From Gemmatimonas sp. (GTDB lineage Bacteria > Gemmatimonadota > Gemmatimonadetes > Gemmatimonadales > Gemmatimonadaceae): a DNA stretch of 34,167 nt. Both the position numbers and the translations under genes were made by a program. The DNA lies in assembly GCA_021154325.1 (NCBI GenBank), contig JAJKIR010000106.1:1-34167 (forward strand). Direction: 5' to 3'. The notes under the pieces are model-generated. The model had not been told where the DNA came from. It worked only from the letters and a program-made list of their open reading frames with translations, and did not search any database. Below, piece by piece: positions 15,353 through 25,138 of the stretch. How positions within the stretch are numbered: position 1 is the first letter of the stretch; each line of letters starts with the position of its first letter.

Positions 15353-16177
15353 CTATTTCACTTTTCCCGGCGGCAGCGTGTAGAGCAGATGCAGCGTCTC
15401 GCGATCGAGATCGGTAAGATCGAGCTGCGTGTTCTCGGGATACATGATCGTCGCACGATTTCGCGAATGGCCAAGGCCGAGCGCGTGGCCGATCTCGTGT
15501 CGCAGAATCTCGCTGATCTCGCCCGGAGGGAAGGCGTCCCCATCGCGATCGTGGAGGGCGACGACGATATCCGCGTGCGTGACCCAGGCGTTCTGATCCG
15601 CGAGCCGCCTCGTCTTGCCAATGCGGAGCTCATCCGGGGGAAAGCGATCGATCCAGCGCAACACGATGTCCGCGTTGGCCGAATCATTAGGAAACGTGAA
15701 ACGGACGGGGATGCCGGCCGTCTCCCACTCGAGAAAAACGTCTCGCGCGGACTGCACGTACCCGATCCACCAATTGGGAACGTGCGGGTTCGACTGGATC
15801 CAGATGCGAAGGCCGGCGCCATCGTTCGGATAGTCGGGCCAGCGGAAGAGCACGGAATCCTGCGATGCGAGCATGTCGAGGATGTACGTCCGCTGCGCGG
15901 CATCGGCGATTCGGCGCCGCACGTCAGCCGGATTGCGCGGCGGAACGGGGGCGCGCGACGGACGAACCGCGCTGTGGACGTCGACGGTGCTCGAAGACAC
16001 CTCCGTCACCGCGCCGGAGTCGGCCCTTGCGCGCGGCGCGAGCGTGTCGCGTACGTGGCCCGCCTGCTCGATCTGCACCGCATAACGACGCGGCTCGGCC
16101 GGCTTCACGCTCTCGTAGGCAACGAAGCCGATGAGCGCGCCGACGACGCCGAGGAGCCAGAACTCGATGCGTCCCAT
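15353..16177 (-). CDS. Metzincin (matrixin-like) metalloprotease, membrane-anchored, copy 1
   Basis: A 274-residue zinc protease of the metzincin clan. An N-terminal hydrophobic segment (residues 5-22) is a signal anchor or signal peptide. A spacer of about 70 residues follows, then a matrixin-like catalytic domain with H227-E228-x-x-H231-x-x-G-x-x-H237 and the Met-turn I-M245-Y-P eight residues later. No cysteine-switch propeptide is evident. The protein should act outside the cytoplasm on peptides or proteins. It is 50 bases downstream of a paralogue with the same layout, so the pair arose by tandem duplication. It is the last gene of the three-gene run. Confidence 0.88.
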   Translation of the reverse strand: MGRIEFWLLGVVGALIGFVAYESVKPAEPRRYAVQIEQAGHVRDTLAPRARADSGAVTEVSSSTVDVHSAVRPSRAPVPPRNPADVRRRIADAAQRTYILDMLASQDSVLFRWPDYPNDGAGLRIWIQSNPHVPNWWIGYVQSARDVFLEWETAGIPVRFTFPNDSANADIVLRWIDRFPPDELRIGKTRRLADQNAWVTHADIVVALHDRDGDAFPPGEISEILRHEIGHALGLGHSRNRATIMYPENTQLDLTDLDRETLHLLYTLPPGKVK

Positions 16178-16227
16178 GGAGGGAGCGTCACTGTGCGACT
16201 GAACACTCGGCGATCAAAGCGCGAGCG

Positions 16228-16992
16228 TCAGCGCACCGGTCCTGGCGGGAGGGAGTACAGCAGTCGAACGGTTGCTCGGTCCGCGGCCGAGAGATCGCGC
16301 ACGCGAACCTTCGGCGCCATGATGCTCGTCGCGTCCTGGGTGTGGTCGAGGCCGAGAAGGTGGCCGATCTCGTGGAGCGCCATCGCGCGCATCGCCTCCT
16401 CGTCGAGCACCTCACCCTGATGGTGGTGCACCGCGAGGATGATGTTTGCGTCAGTGATCAACCACTCGTCGTCGCGGGCCCACTTGGTACGCCCACTGAT
16501 CGGCTCACTGAAGTGATCGATCCAGTTCACGTGGACTTCAGCGTCGGCCGAGTCGTCGACAAAGACGAAGCCGATCGGGAGACCGACGCCCTGCCACTCC
16601 TCGAAGGCCTCGCGCACGCGATCGACATAACCGGGCATCCAGTCGTCGATCACCGCGGTGGGCTGAACCCATACAGTGAGCGGGCGCTCACCGCGATCGG
16701 GCCAACGCGCGAGCGATGAGTCGCGCTGCTGTAGAATCTCGGCGATGTACGTGCCCTGCTCATCACGACGCAACCGTCGGCGCACCGCGGCCCGATCGGG
16801 CTCGTCGGCGTCGGCGGGCTGCGTCGGGAAAAGAGCGCGACCGACGCTGCCCGCCGCACTCTGCTCGCGCGTTGCGGTGAGTGCGTGAACGACGGCGACC
16901 TCGGGTGAGCGCGTTTTCTTCACGGCGCCTAACGCGCCAACGCCCACCGCGAGATACAGAACCGTTAGAGACGCTCGCTTTGCACGCTTCAT
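16228..16992 (-). CDS. Metzincin (matrixin-like) metalloprotease, copy 2
   Basis: A 254-residue paralogue of the neighbouring protease. A basic N-terminus and hydrophobic segment (residues 8-24) give a signal sequence. The catalytic motif is H207-E208-x-x-H211-x-x-G-x-x-H217 with Met-turn I-M225-A. Shared blocks outside the active site include R-R-R-L/I, Y-I-x-x-I/M-L, x-R-W-P-D, W-I-D-x-F, and the C-terminal L-L-Y-S/T-L-P-P-G. The start overlaps the stop of the upstream hydrolase (ATGA), so translation is coupled. The two copies differ enough to suggest an old duplication with divergent substrates. Confidence 0.88.
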   Translation of the reverse strand: MKRAKRASLTVLYLAVGVGALGAVKKTRSPEVAVVHALTATREQSAAGSVGRALFPTQPADADEPDRAAVRRRLRRDEQGTYIAEILQQRDSSLARWPDRGERPLTVWVQPTAVIDDWMPGYVDRVREAFEEWQGVGLPIGFVFVDDSADAEVHVNWIDHFSEPISGRTKWARDDEWLITDANIILAVHHHQGEVLDEEAMRAMALHEIGHLLGLDHTQDATSIMAPKVRVRDLSAADRATVRLLYSLPPGPVR

Positions 16993-17927
16993 ACTGATCG
17001 GCGAAGGGAGCCCGGTAGCGGGGCGGCCAGGAAGGATTCGACGGCGGGAAACAGAAGATCAGGGGCCTCCCAGAACGGCATGTGGCCGGCGTGAGGCACC
17101 AACAGACGTGTTGCACGAGGAAGGAGGTCGGCCAGCTCCGCGGAAACGGATGCGGGCAGTGCGTCATCCTCGCCGTGAATGACGAGCGTGGGGATGGAAA
17201 GGGCACGCAATCTGGAGCGCCAATCGTAGCCATCGCGCCTGAGACGAGCCAGAATGACTGCCCCGGTAGCGCTGGTCACTTTCGGCGGCGTAAACGTTCG
17301 CGCCATCTCCGGGTCGGCAAACCACGCGGGATAGACGGCACGCGAGTACGTGGCCTGGATCTCCGAATCGGGCCGCTCGAGATCCGCGTCGGTGATGCGA
17401 TCGAAGTCTTCGCGCTGCGATCCCGTGAGTCGCATGCCCACCGCTTCGCGGAGCGGCGTCATCCACGCGTTCGTTGGGCCCACCCCGTTTACGGTGACGA
17501 GCTGGCGCGTCCCTGCTTCGTCCATTGATGCCGCAAGGAGCGCGATGCCACCGCCCCAACTATGGCCGAGCACGTCCCAGCGGCGAATGCCGAGCGCGCG
17601 CCGCAGCGCCGCGATGTCGGCGGCGTCGTCTTCGATGGACGCACTCGCCGGATCCGACGGAGCCTCGGTCAGACCGCGACCGCGCTGATCGTAGAGGATG
17701 AGCTGGCGCGTCTGCGCGAGCGGCGAGAGCGCTGGCCAGAGCATCGAGTGGTCGTAGAGCATCCCGCCGTTGACGCAGAGCAGCGGCACCGCGTCTCCGT
17801 CACTCGGCGGCGGCGTCGTGAATACGGCGAACGACAAGCCCCGCGCGCGAACAGTTTGTCGCTCGAGCGGTGGAGTGCGGGGCAGCGATCGCCTGAATGC
17901 GACGAAGCGGTCTCTGATCGTGGCCAA
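16989..17927 (-). CDS. Alpha/beta hydrolase, proline iminopeptidase-like
   Basis: A 312-residue alpha/beta-fold hydrolase. The Y-D-Q-R-G-R-G segment (from residue 79) and the nucleophile motif G-H-S123-W-G-G are typical of the prolyl aminopeptidase (S33) group. The acid is D255 in H-G-E-D-D-A-L-P and the histidine is H282 in H-A-G-H-M-P-F. An N-terminal peptidase of this group would fit the two proteases it is coupled to, but esterases also carry these motifs. No ATG is found near the start; TTG at 17927 is the only plausible start I see, with no clear ribosome binding site. It ends in an ATGA overlap with the next gene. Confidence 0.82.
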   Translation of the reverse strand: MATIRDRFVAFRRSLPRTPPLERQTVRARGLSFAVFTTPPPSDGDAVPLLCVNGGMLYDHSMLWPALSPLAQTRQLILYDQRGRGLTEAPSDPASASIEDDAADIAALRRALGIRRWDVLGHSWGGGIALLAASMDEAGTRQLVTVNGVGPTNAWMTPLREAVGMRLTGSQREDFDRITDADLERPDSEIQATYSRAVYPAWFADPEMARTFTPPKVTSATGAVILARLRRDGYDWRSRLRALSIPTLVIHGEDDALPASVSAELADLLPRATRLLVPHAGHMPFWEAPDLLFPAVESFLAAPLPGSLRRSV

Positions 17928-18146
17928 CGGGTGTGCGAGCGAGCACGCGCTCGCTAGGCGCGCGTGGGGTGGGGCAGGAACTGTGCGGAGGAATGCCGCG
18001 GATGCGAGCTCGTCACCGATCCACTAGTAGTGTGCTCGGCTTCCAAGCTGCTCTCTGCGAGTAGATACGCGGTGGACCAGCGACAGGAAAGGGGCAAGGC
18101 ACGGAGTTCGCTTGTCGCACGGTTCCCCATAAACCGCACGTCGACG

Positions 18147-18842
18147 ATGACACGCTGCACCGGGATTTTGATTCTCTTGCTGCTCTCGCTCAGTGCCTGC
18201 GACCTGCCGCGCGACAGCGACGGAACGCTCGACCGGGTACGCGGCGGCACGATGCGCGTCGGAGTTGTGATCGATACGCCGTGGACGAAAGACTCCGCTG
18301 GTGTGATTGGCGGAATCGAAGGCGCGATGGCTCGAGCACTGGCCGAGAGTCTCGGATCTCGCATCGAGTGGATCCGCGCGAGCGAAGGCGAGCTCCTCGC
18401 TTCACTCCAGCATCGCGAGCTGGACCTCGTGATCGGCGGCCTGCGCGCGACGTCACCGTGGAAGCAGCAAGTCGCGCTCACGCGTCCATTCTATGCGGAC
18501 ACGGTGAGCGTCGGCGGCGCGCCCAACGAGGCGCCGCCCGCGAGCCTCGAGATGGTGCCGGTGTCACTCGAGCAGGGGGACGCCGCCGCGGCGGAAGTCC
18601 GAAAGAAGGGCGGCGTGCCGAAGTTCGTTCCGCGGCTCGACTCGGTGCGTGGACCTGTCGCGGCGCCGACGTGGAAGCTCGCCCAATTGGGGCGTCGTGA
18701 GAATACGGCGCTGCGCCTGATGGAGGACCAGCACGTGCTCGCCGCCGCTCCCGGGGAAAACGCGTTTCTCATGCGAGTTGAGTTGATGCTCATCGCGCGC
18801 CAGGCCGAAGTGCCGGCGCTCCTGAGGCAGAGCGGACAATGA
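18147..18842 (+). CDS. Periplasmic solute-binding (family 3-like) lipoprotein
   Basis: A 231-residue lipoprotein: a hydrophobic signal ends with S-L-S-A-C18, a clear lipobox. The mature part resembles the type-3 (amino-acid-type, PBPb) solute-binding fold: M-R-V-G-V-V-I-D-T-P-W at the first strand, G-I-E-G-A-M-A-R-A-L-A-E-S-L-G helix, L-x-x-R-E-L-D-L-V-I-G-G-L, then T-R-P-F-Y at the domain hinge. No ABC permease or ATPase lies nearby. Instead it is coupled by an ATGA overlap to a cation diffusion facilitator. It may therefore be a ligand sensor or metal/solute chaperone rather than an ABC uptake component. ATG 18147 is chosen because the signal begins there. Confidence 0.8.
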   Translation: MTRCTGILILLLLSLSACDLPRDSDGTLDRVRGGTMRVGVVIDTPWTKDSAGVIGGIEGAMARALAESLGSRIEWIRASEGELLASLQHRELDLVIGGLRATSPWKQQVALTRPFYADTVSVGGAPNEAPPASLEMVPVSLEQGDAAAAEVRKKGGVPKFVPRLDSVRGPVAAPTWKLAQLGRRENTALRLMEDQHVLAAAPGENAFLMRVELMLIARQAEVPALLRQSGQ

Positions 18843-19813
18843 AGATCGGTGAGAGCTTCACGTACCCCGAGGAGCAGTGGCAACTCCGCGAAAAGGCGAA
18901 GACCCTCTCCTGGCTCAGCATCGGGCTGCTGGTCTCCGCCGCGATGTTCCTGTTCTTCGCGCTCGGCTCGTCCGAGGCGATGAAGACGGCCTGGGTGAGC
19001 GACGTCCTCACGGCGATCCCACCGATCGCGCTTCTCGGCGCCATGCATGTGGAGCTCCGCGGTCGCTCCCAGCGCTTTCCCTACGGCTTCACGAGATCGA
19101 TCTCGGTCGCGTTTCTTGTGACGAGTGGCGTGCTGTCGCTGGTCGGTCTGTACCTGCTCTACGATTCACTCTCCAAGCTCGTCGCTCAGCAGCGACCGCC
19201 AATCGGCACGACGCAGATGTTTGGGCACACCTTCTGGTCGGGGTGGCTGATGATCGCGGCCCTCAGCTACAGCCTGCTCTGCGGACTGACGCTCGGTCTC
19301 CTCAAGAAGCCGGTGGCGATGGGCCTGAACGACAAGGCCCTCCGTGCGGAAGCGACGATGAATCGCGACGAGTGGCTTTCCGAGGGCGCTGCTATCGTTG
19401 GGATCGTGCTCGTCGGGTTCGGGCACTGGTGGGGTGATGCCGTTGCCGCCGCCTTCATCTCGATCGAGATCGTGCACGACGGCTGGATCAACATGCGCCT
19501 GGTGCTCGGCGATCTGATGGACGAGACGCCGACGAAGATGGGCGAGAAGGAGCTCGAGGACATCACGGACAAGGTGCGCTCGCGCGTTGAATCCCTGTCC
19601 GACATTGCTGTCGCCGGGGTCCGCTTGCGCGAGCATGGCCGCGCGGTGACGGGAGAGATCTTCATCGTTCCCCAGGATCACGCAGACCTCATGAACCTCG
19701 TCCGCGAAGTCGCCGACGAGGCAAAGGACATCGACTGGCGGCTGCACGACATCACTGTGATGCCAGTGCCGAAGCTCGACAGCATCACGCCGCCGAGAGT
19801 GAGCTCGAGCTGA
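18839..19813 (+). CDS. Cation diffusion facilitator (CDF) family transporter
   Basis: A 324-residue membrane protein with about five or six hydrophobic helices and a soluble C-terminal domain (about residues 215-310), as in CDF metal/H+ antiporters. Recognisable blocks are A-M-K-T-A-W-V-S-D-V-L-T-A-I-P-P-I-A in TM2, F-P-Y-G-F-T-R-S-I before TM3 and the M-N-R-D-E-W-L-S-E-G-A-A segment with W-W-G-D-A-V-A-A-A in TM5-6. The aspartates are kept but the histidine of the usual H-x3-D pairs in TM2 and TM5 is not visible. This belongs to the A-M-K-T-A-W subfamily, whose metal is not known to me. Overlap with the lipoprotein gene means coupled translation. Confidence 0.85.
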   Translation: MKIGESFTYPEEQWQLREKAKTLSWLSIGLLVSAAMFLFFALGSSEAMKTAWVSDVLTAIPPIALLGAMHVELRGRSQRFPYGFTRSISVAFLVTSGVLSLVGLYLLYDSLSKLVAQQRPPIGTTQMFGHTFWSGWLMIAALSYSLLCGLTLGLLKKPVAMGLNDKALRAEATMNRDEWLSEGAAIVGIVLVGFGHWWGDAVAAAFISIEIVHDGWINMRLVLGDLMDETPTKMGEKELEDITDKVRSRVESLSDIAVAGVRLREHGRAVTGEIFIVPQDHADLMNLVREVADEAKDIDWRLHDITVMPVPKLDSITPPRVSSS

Positions 19814-19860
19814 GTGGTGCGTCGCGCCATTGGGTGTACGGGGCGCGACTACAATGCTTC

Positions 19861-21108
19861 ATGGACAATGTCACCCACTCGCTCGCCGGTCTGCTGCTGG
19901 CGGAGTGCGCGGTGCGTCTTCGTTCCCGGGCCACTGGCGTCGAACCAGCGACGCGTGTCGGCACGGCAGCAGCGGTGGCATCGGTGCTCGCAGCCAACCT
20001 TCCCGATGCGGATCTCTTCTACACGGGCGCGGGCGGCGATCGGCTGACGTACATGCTCCACCATCGCGGCTACACGCATACGGTGATCGGAGTGCTGATT
20101 GGTGCCGCACTGGTTTGGGGCGCGGTATTGGTCGTGTTGCGTTGGCGCTCGCGAGGATGGCCGGCGCGTGGCGACGTCCTCTGGCTGCTCGCGCTCCTTG
20201 TCGTGAGCACGTCCAGCCATCTCGTCCTCGACTGGACGAACAGCTACGGCGTTCACCCCTTCTGGCCTGTCGACGACCGATGGCGCTACGGCGACTCGGT
20301 GTTCATCGTCGAGCCCTGGCTCTGGGTCGTTTCCGTGCCGGCACTTGTCGTGGGGAGCGGCTCGCGCCTGTTGCGAGTGCTGTTGTCACTTCTGTTGCTC
20401 GCCGGTCTGGCGCTCGCGTGGCGCGTCGATCTGGTGTCAAAAGGCGCCGCAGCGGCATTGACGGCGGGCGCGGCGGCATCCGTGGCCGTCGCGTTGCTGT
20501 TGGGCTCCATGCCTCGCGTCGCGACTGCGGTTGGGGGTTGGCTGGCGGTCACTCTCGTCATGGCTCTGAGCTCGGCAAAGGCGAGGGATAGCGCGTTCCG
20601 CGCAGTCCGTGCTTCGGACCCCGACGCCGAGGTGCTCGACGTCGTCGTCTCGCCGCTGCCCGCGAACGCCGTATGCATGGCGGTCATAACGGTCGAGCGC
20701 ACTGGAAGCAGCTACCGTGTGGTGACAGCGCGGGTGAGTGCCGCGCCGTCAATCACGGAAGCGTCGGGTTGTGGTGCGCGGAGCGGTGTCGGCGCGATCT
20801 TCCAACCATCGACGCGAATCTCGACGCGTGCCGTGCGATGGGACTCCGAATGGAGCGCACCCATCAACGAGCTGGCGACGCTCGCGCGCGAGGGCTGCCC
20901 CGTGCTCGCGGCATTGCGCTTCATCCGGGTGCCGGCGTGGCAGCACGAGAGTGCCGACACAGTTCTCCTCGGCGACGTCCGCTATGGCGGCGGCTCGGGG
21001 ACCAGCTTCTCCGACGTTCGTGTGCCGGTGCGATCGTCTGTCTGCGCGCGGGCGGTGCCGCCATGGACGCCGCCGAGGGCCGAAATCCTCGGCTTCGCAG
21101 TTCGCTGA
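19861..21108 (+). CDS. YdjM-like membrane-bound metal-dependent hydrolase family protein
   Basis: A 415-residue membrane protein starting M-D-N-V-T-H-S-L-A-G, the start signature of the YdjM/DUF457 group. The N-terminal half has conserved metal-type residues: N-L-P-D-A-D, H-H-R-G-Y-T-H-T, and H-L-V-L-D-W-T-N-S-Y-G-V. Several transmembrane helices span residues 80-250. The C-terminal 170 residues are soluble and less conserved, with a cluster of cysteines. The family has been named for hydrolase-like residues but its reaction is not established. ATG 19861 is chosen since similarity starts there. It follows the CDF gene by 47 bases, likely in the same transcript. Confidence 0.82.
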   Translation: MDNVTHSLAGLLLAECAVRLRSRATGVEPATRVGTAAAVASVLAANLPDADLFYTGAGGDRLTYMLHHRGYTHTVIGVLIGAALVWGAVLVVLRWRSRGWPARGDVLWLLALLVVSTSSHLVLDWTNSYGVHPFWPVDDRWRYGDSVFIVEPWLWVVSVPALVVGSGSRLLRVLLSLLLLAGLALAWRVDLVSKGAAAALTAGAAASVAVALLLGSMPRVATAVGGWLAVTLVMALSSAKARDSAFRAVRASDPDAEVLDVVVSPLPANAVCMAVITVERTGSSYRVVTARVSAAPSITEASGCGARSGVGAIFQPSTRISTRAVRWDSEWSAPINELATLAREGCPVLAALRFIRVPAWQHESADTVLLGDVRYGGGSGTSFSDVRVPVRSSVCARAVPPWTPPRAEILGFAVR

Positions 21109-22251
<1,143 letters not shown>

Positions 22252-22254
22252 GCG

Positions 22255-22977
22255 ATGCCGGCGCGTACGGAGGTTTCGAGCGCAGATCGGCCACGCGTGA
22301 TCTGCCACATGATGACGTCGATCGACGGGCGCATCGTGACTGACGGATGGCCGCTCGCGCCGGAGGGGCGCCGCCAGTACGAGCAGATCCATGCCAGCTA
22401 CGCTCCCGATGGGTGGTTGTGTGGCCGCGTGACGATGGAGCAGCATTTCGCACAGGGCACGCGCTCCAAGGCGGAGGTCGCGCGTGAGCACCACGGCGCG
22501 GCGCGCGCGGACTTTCGCGCGCCGGGTCAGCATCGCAGCTTCGCGTTCGCGATCGACGGAAAGGGCAAGCTCGCGTGGGCGACGAACGACCTCGACGGCG
22601 ATCACGTCGTCGCCATACTCTCGGAGCGGGTGTCTGACGAGTACCTCGCGTCGCTCCGCGAACGCGGCGTCTCGTACCTCCTCGCCGGCGGGCGCGAGAT
22701 CGACCTGTCTCTAGCGCTGACGAAGATTGGCGCGCAATTCGGCGTCCGCACGCTCATGCTCGAGGGCGGCGGATCGATCAACGGCGGGATGCTGCGCGCA
22801 GGCCTCATCGACGAGGTGAGCGTGCTCGTCGGCCCTGTGGTCGACGGACGTGTCGGAACCGCGGCTCTCTTCGATGTCGAGGGCGACGGCGTTCAGCCAT
22901 GGCGACTCGCGCTCGAGGCGGTAGAGCGTCGCGCGGACGACACGCTCTGGCTGCGGTACCGCGTCGTGCCACGTTAG
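22255..22977 (+). CDS. RibD C-terminal domain reductase (dihydrofolate-reductase fold)
   Basis: A 240-residue protein made of a single RibD_C/DHFR-fold domain. The N-terminal strand H-M-M-T-S-I-D-G-R-I-V-T and the glycine-rich segment M-L-E-G-G-G-S-I-N-G-G-M-L-R-A-G-L-I-D-E define the family, together with G-P-V-V-D-G-R near the end. The N-terminal deaminase of full RibD is missing, so it is a stand-alone reductase, possibly acting on pyrimidine/pterin-like or other carbonyl substrates. It follows the aldo/keto reductase by 3 bases. Its TAG stop is also formed by a CGTTAGGC octamer (22972-22979). Confidence 0.87.
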   Translation: MPARTEVSSADRPRVICHMMTSIDGRIVTDGWPLAPEGRRQYEQIHASYAPDGWLCGRVTMEQHFAQGTRSKAEVAREHHGAARADFRAPGQHRSFAFAIDGKGKLAWATNDLDGDHVVAILSERVSDEYLASLRERGVSYLLAGGREIDLSLALTKIGAQFGVRTLMLEGGGSINGGMLRAGLIDEVSVLVGPVVDGRVGTAALFDVEGDGVQPWRLALEAVERRADDTLWLRYRVVPR

Positions 22978-22985
22978 GCACGAAA

Positions 22986-22993
22986 AGGAGAGG
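22986..22993 (+). promoter_or_regulatory. Strong Shine-Dalgarno of the antiporter gene
   Basis: AGGAGAGG lies just before ATG 22996, with its AGGAG core at the best spacing. Most other genes in this window have weak or no such site. Confidence 0.6.
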
Positions 22994-22995
22994 AT

Positions 22996-24639
22996 ATGGC
23001 CGTGTTCGAGGTGGTCGTCGCGCTGCTGTTGGGAGGTGCGGCGCTCGCGGCCCTGGCGCGGCGCTGGGGCGCGCCGTACCCCGCGCTCGTTGCGCTTGCC
23101 GGAGCCGCGCTCGCGCTCATTCCCGGTGTACCGACGCTGGTCCTCGATCCGGAGCTCGCGCTGGCACTCTTCGTCGCGCCGGTGCTCGTGGACGCCGCGT
23201 TCGACGCGTCGCCGCGCGACATGCGCGCGAACTGGAAGGCGATCACGAGTCTTGCCCTCGGCGCCGTCGCACTGACGGTCGTCGTCGTCGCGATTGTCGC
23301 GCGCATGCTGGTCCCCGATCTGCCGTGGGCGGCGGCGATCGCGCTCGGCGCCATCGTTGCGCCGCCGGACGCCGCCGCCGCTACCGCCGTGCTCAGACAG
23401 CTTCGCCCCCCTCAGCGACTGCTCGTGATTCTCGAGAGTGAGAGCATGTTCAACGACGCGAGCGCACTGCTCGTGTATCGGCTCGCGGTCGGTGCGACGA
23501 TCACCGGCTTCCTGTCCGGGTGGAGCGTGCTGCCGACGCTGCTCATCGTCACGCTGGGCAGTGTTCTCCTCGGCGTGGTCATGTCACCGGTCACGCTTTT
23601 CATCAACGAGCGGATCAAGGACGTCTCGACGGCTGTCGTCTTCCAGTTCTGCACGACGTTCGGCGTGTGGATCCTTGCCGAGCGGCTGCACCTCTCGGGC
23701 ATCATCACGAGCGTCGTCTTCGCGATGCTCGCGTCCCGCCGCGCGCCCGCGATCCTTCCGGCACGCATCCGGATTCCGGCGTGGGCGGTATGGGAAGTGG
23801 CGGTGTTCGTGCTGAACATCCTCGCGTTCATTCTCGTGGGGTTCCAGCTCAAGTCCATCTCCGAGCGCGTGACCGGAGCGACGAGAGAGCGGTACGTGAT
23901 AGTGGCGGCGGCGGTCTGCGTGGCGACGATTCTCGCGCGCATCGTGTGGGTGACCGGGGCCGCGGCGCTCAGCCGTTGGCGCCGCACGAGCTCGCGCGAT
24001 GGCCGGCAAGACACTGTCGATCTCACGGGACGTGCGGCGGCCATCATCGGCTGGTGCGGCATGCGCGGCACCGTGACGCTCGCGGCCGCGCTGGCGCTGC
24101 CGACCGGAGGAGGCGATGGCGCACCTTTTCCGTATCGCGATCTAATCCTCGTGACTGCGTTCGGTGTCGTGCTTGGAACGCTCGTCGTGCAGGGGCTGAC
24201 GCTCCGGCCATTGATGCTGCGCCTGCATCTCGAGGAGGACGATTCCGTCGATCGAGAGGTGCGGCTGGCGCGGGTGGAGACGTTGCGATCGGCGGTGGAA
24301 GCGGCGGCGACCTGTCCAGGCGCCGCGACGGCGGAGCTCGTTAGGCATCGCTACCAGCTGGAGCTGCAGCGCGCGGAGAATGAGGTCACGCGCGACGGCA
24401 CCGGAGGCGAAGGCGGCATGCCGCCGGGGGAAGCTGCCGGCTCCACCGATGAGGAAGATGCGGACGCCGCGGTTGTGCGCGCCGCGACCGAGGCGCAGCG
24501 CAAGCGTCTGATCGCGCTGCGTTCGGATGGCACGATCGGAGACGCCGCCTTCCAACGCGTGCAGGAGGAGCTCGACTGGGCCGAGTTGGATTGGGCGCAG
24601 CTGCTTCGCGCGGGCGCCGCGACTGATGGGAGCGCGTAA
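22996..24639 (+). CDS. CPA1-type Na+(K+)/H+ antiporter
   Basis: A 547-residue membrane antiporter of the NhaP/NHE (CPA1) family with about 11-13 helices over residues 1-410. Key motifs are A-P-P-D-A-A-A-A-T (ion-binding aspartate), L-E-S-E-S-M-F-N-D-A-S-A-L (N-D pair), and G-W-C-G-M-R-G-T-V-T-L-A-A-A-L-A-L-P. The hydrophilic C-terminus of about 130 residues is acidic and coiled, and likely regulatory. Usual function is pH and sodium or potassium homeostasis at the inner membrane. The start ATG 22996 has an AGGAG five bases upstream, the best Shine-Dalgarno in the window. Its end is 4 bases before the GNAT start. Confidence 0.9.
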   Translation: MAVFEVVVALLLGGAALAALARRWGAPYPALVALAGAALALIPGVPTLVLDPELALALFVAPVLVDAAFDASPRDMRANWKAITSLALGAVALTVVVVAIVARMLVPDLPWAAAIALGAIVAPPDAAAATAVLRQLRPPQRLLVILESESMFNDASALLVYRLAVGATITGFLSGWSVLPTLLIVTLGSVLLGVVMSPVTLFINERIKDVSTAVVFQFCTTFGVWILAERLHLSGIITSVVFAMLASRRAPAILPARIRIPAWAVWEVAVFVLNILAFILVGFQLKSISERVTGATRERYVIVAAAVCVATILARIVWVTGAAALSRWRRTSSRDGRQDTVDLTGRAAAIIGWCGMRGTVTLAAALALPTGGGDGAPFPYRDLILVTAFGVVLGTLVVQGLTLRPLMLRLHLEEDDSVDREVRLARVETLRSAVEAAATCPGAATAELVRHRYQLELQRAENEVTRDGTGGEGGMPPGEAAGSTDEEDADAAVVRAATEAQRKRLIALRSDGTIGDAAFQRVQEELDWAELDWAQLLRAGAATDGSA

Positions 24640-24643
24640 GCGC

Positions 24644-25138
24644 ATGGCGACAGCCGTCACCGTTCGACGAGCCGCGCCTGCCGACATGTCCGCGGTTGGT
24701 CAGCTCGGGGCGCTACTCGTCAGGCTGCACCACGAGTTCGATGCCGCGCGCTTCATCGCCGCGTCGGCGGGTACCGCGAAGGGGTATGGCGCCTATCTCG
24801 GCACGCAGCTCCAGGAGGCTAACGTGGTCATCCTCGTCGCGGAGAGCGACGGAGACGTGATCGGCTACACGTATGCCGGTGTGGAGGGGTGGGACTACAT
24901 GGCGCTCCGTGGACCGGCGGGTGTGCTCTACGACATTGTCGTCGATCCGGCTCGGCGCGGTCAGGGCGTAGGCCGGCAGCTACTCGAGGCAACGCTGGCG
25001 ATGCTCGCCGAACGTGGTGCGCCGCGCGTCGTGCTCTCGACCGCTGAGCAGAATGAGCCGGCGCAGCGGCTCTTCGCGAGCGCGGGATTTCGAAGGACGA
25101 TGATCGAGATGACGCGCGAACTGACGAGTGGGGAGTAA
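24644..25138 (+). CDS. GNAT-family N-acetyltransferase
   Basis: A 164-residue acetyltransferase of the GNAT fold. The acetyl-CoA pyrophosphate loop is R105-G-Q-G-V-G110 after the strand L-Y-D-I-V-V-D-P; the C-terminal N-E-P-A-Q-R-L-F-A-S-A-G-F-R-R segment completes the fold. The acceptor is unknown. ATG 24644 is preferred; an in-frame ATG at 24626 would overlap the antiporter gene. The final residues T-S-G-E and the stop codon TAA (25136-25138) are encoded within the left arm of a GAGTGGC-word hairpin. Confidence 0.87.
   Translation: MATAVTVRRAAPADMSAVGQLGALLVRLHHEFDAARFIAASAGTAKGYGAYLGTQLQEANVVILVAESDGDVIGYTYAGVEGWDYMALRGPAGVLYDIVVDPARRGQGVGRQLLEATLAMLAERGAPRVVLSTAEQNEPAQRLFASAGFRRTMIEMTRELTSGE

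Noticed and set aside
15266..16420. Open frame of 384 codons on the plus strand
   Set aside because: Antisense to the two metzincins with perfect active sites; composition is that of a shadow frame.
17938..17955. AGCGAG-CACGCG-CTCGCT inverted repeat upstream of the alpha/beta hydrolase
   Set aside because: Only six base pairs with a six-base loop in GC-rich DNA; too likely by chance to call an operator.
24527..24643. Longer N-terminus of the GNAT protein
   Set aside because: The frame overlaps the antiporter C-terminus and the extension has no GNAT similarity; ATG 24644 fits the family start.
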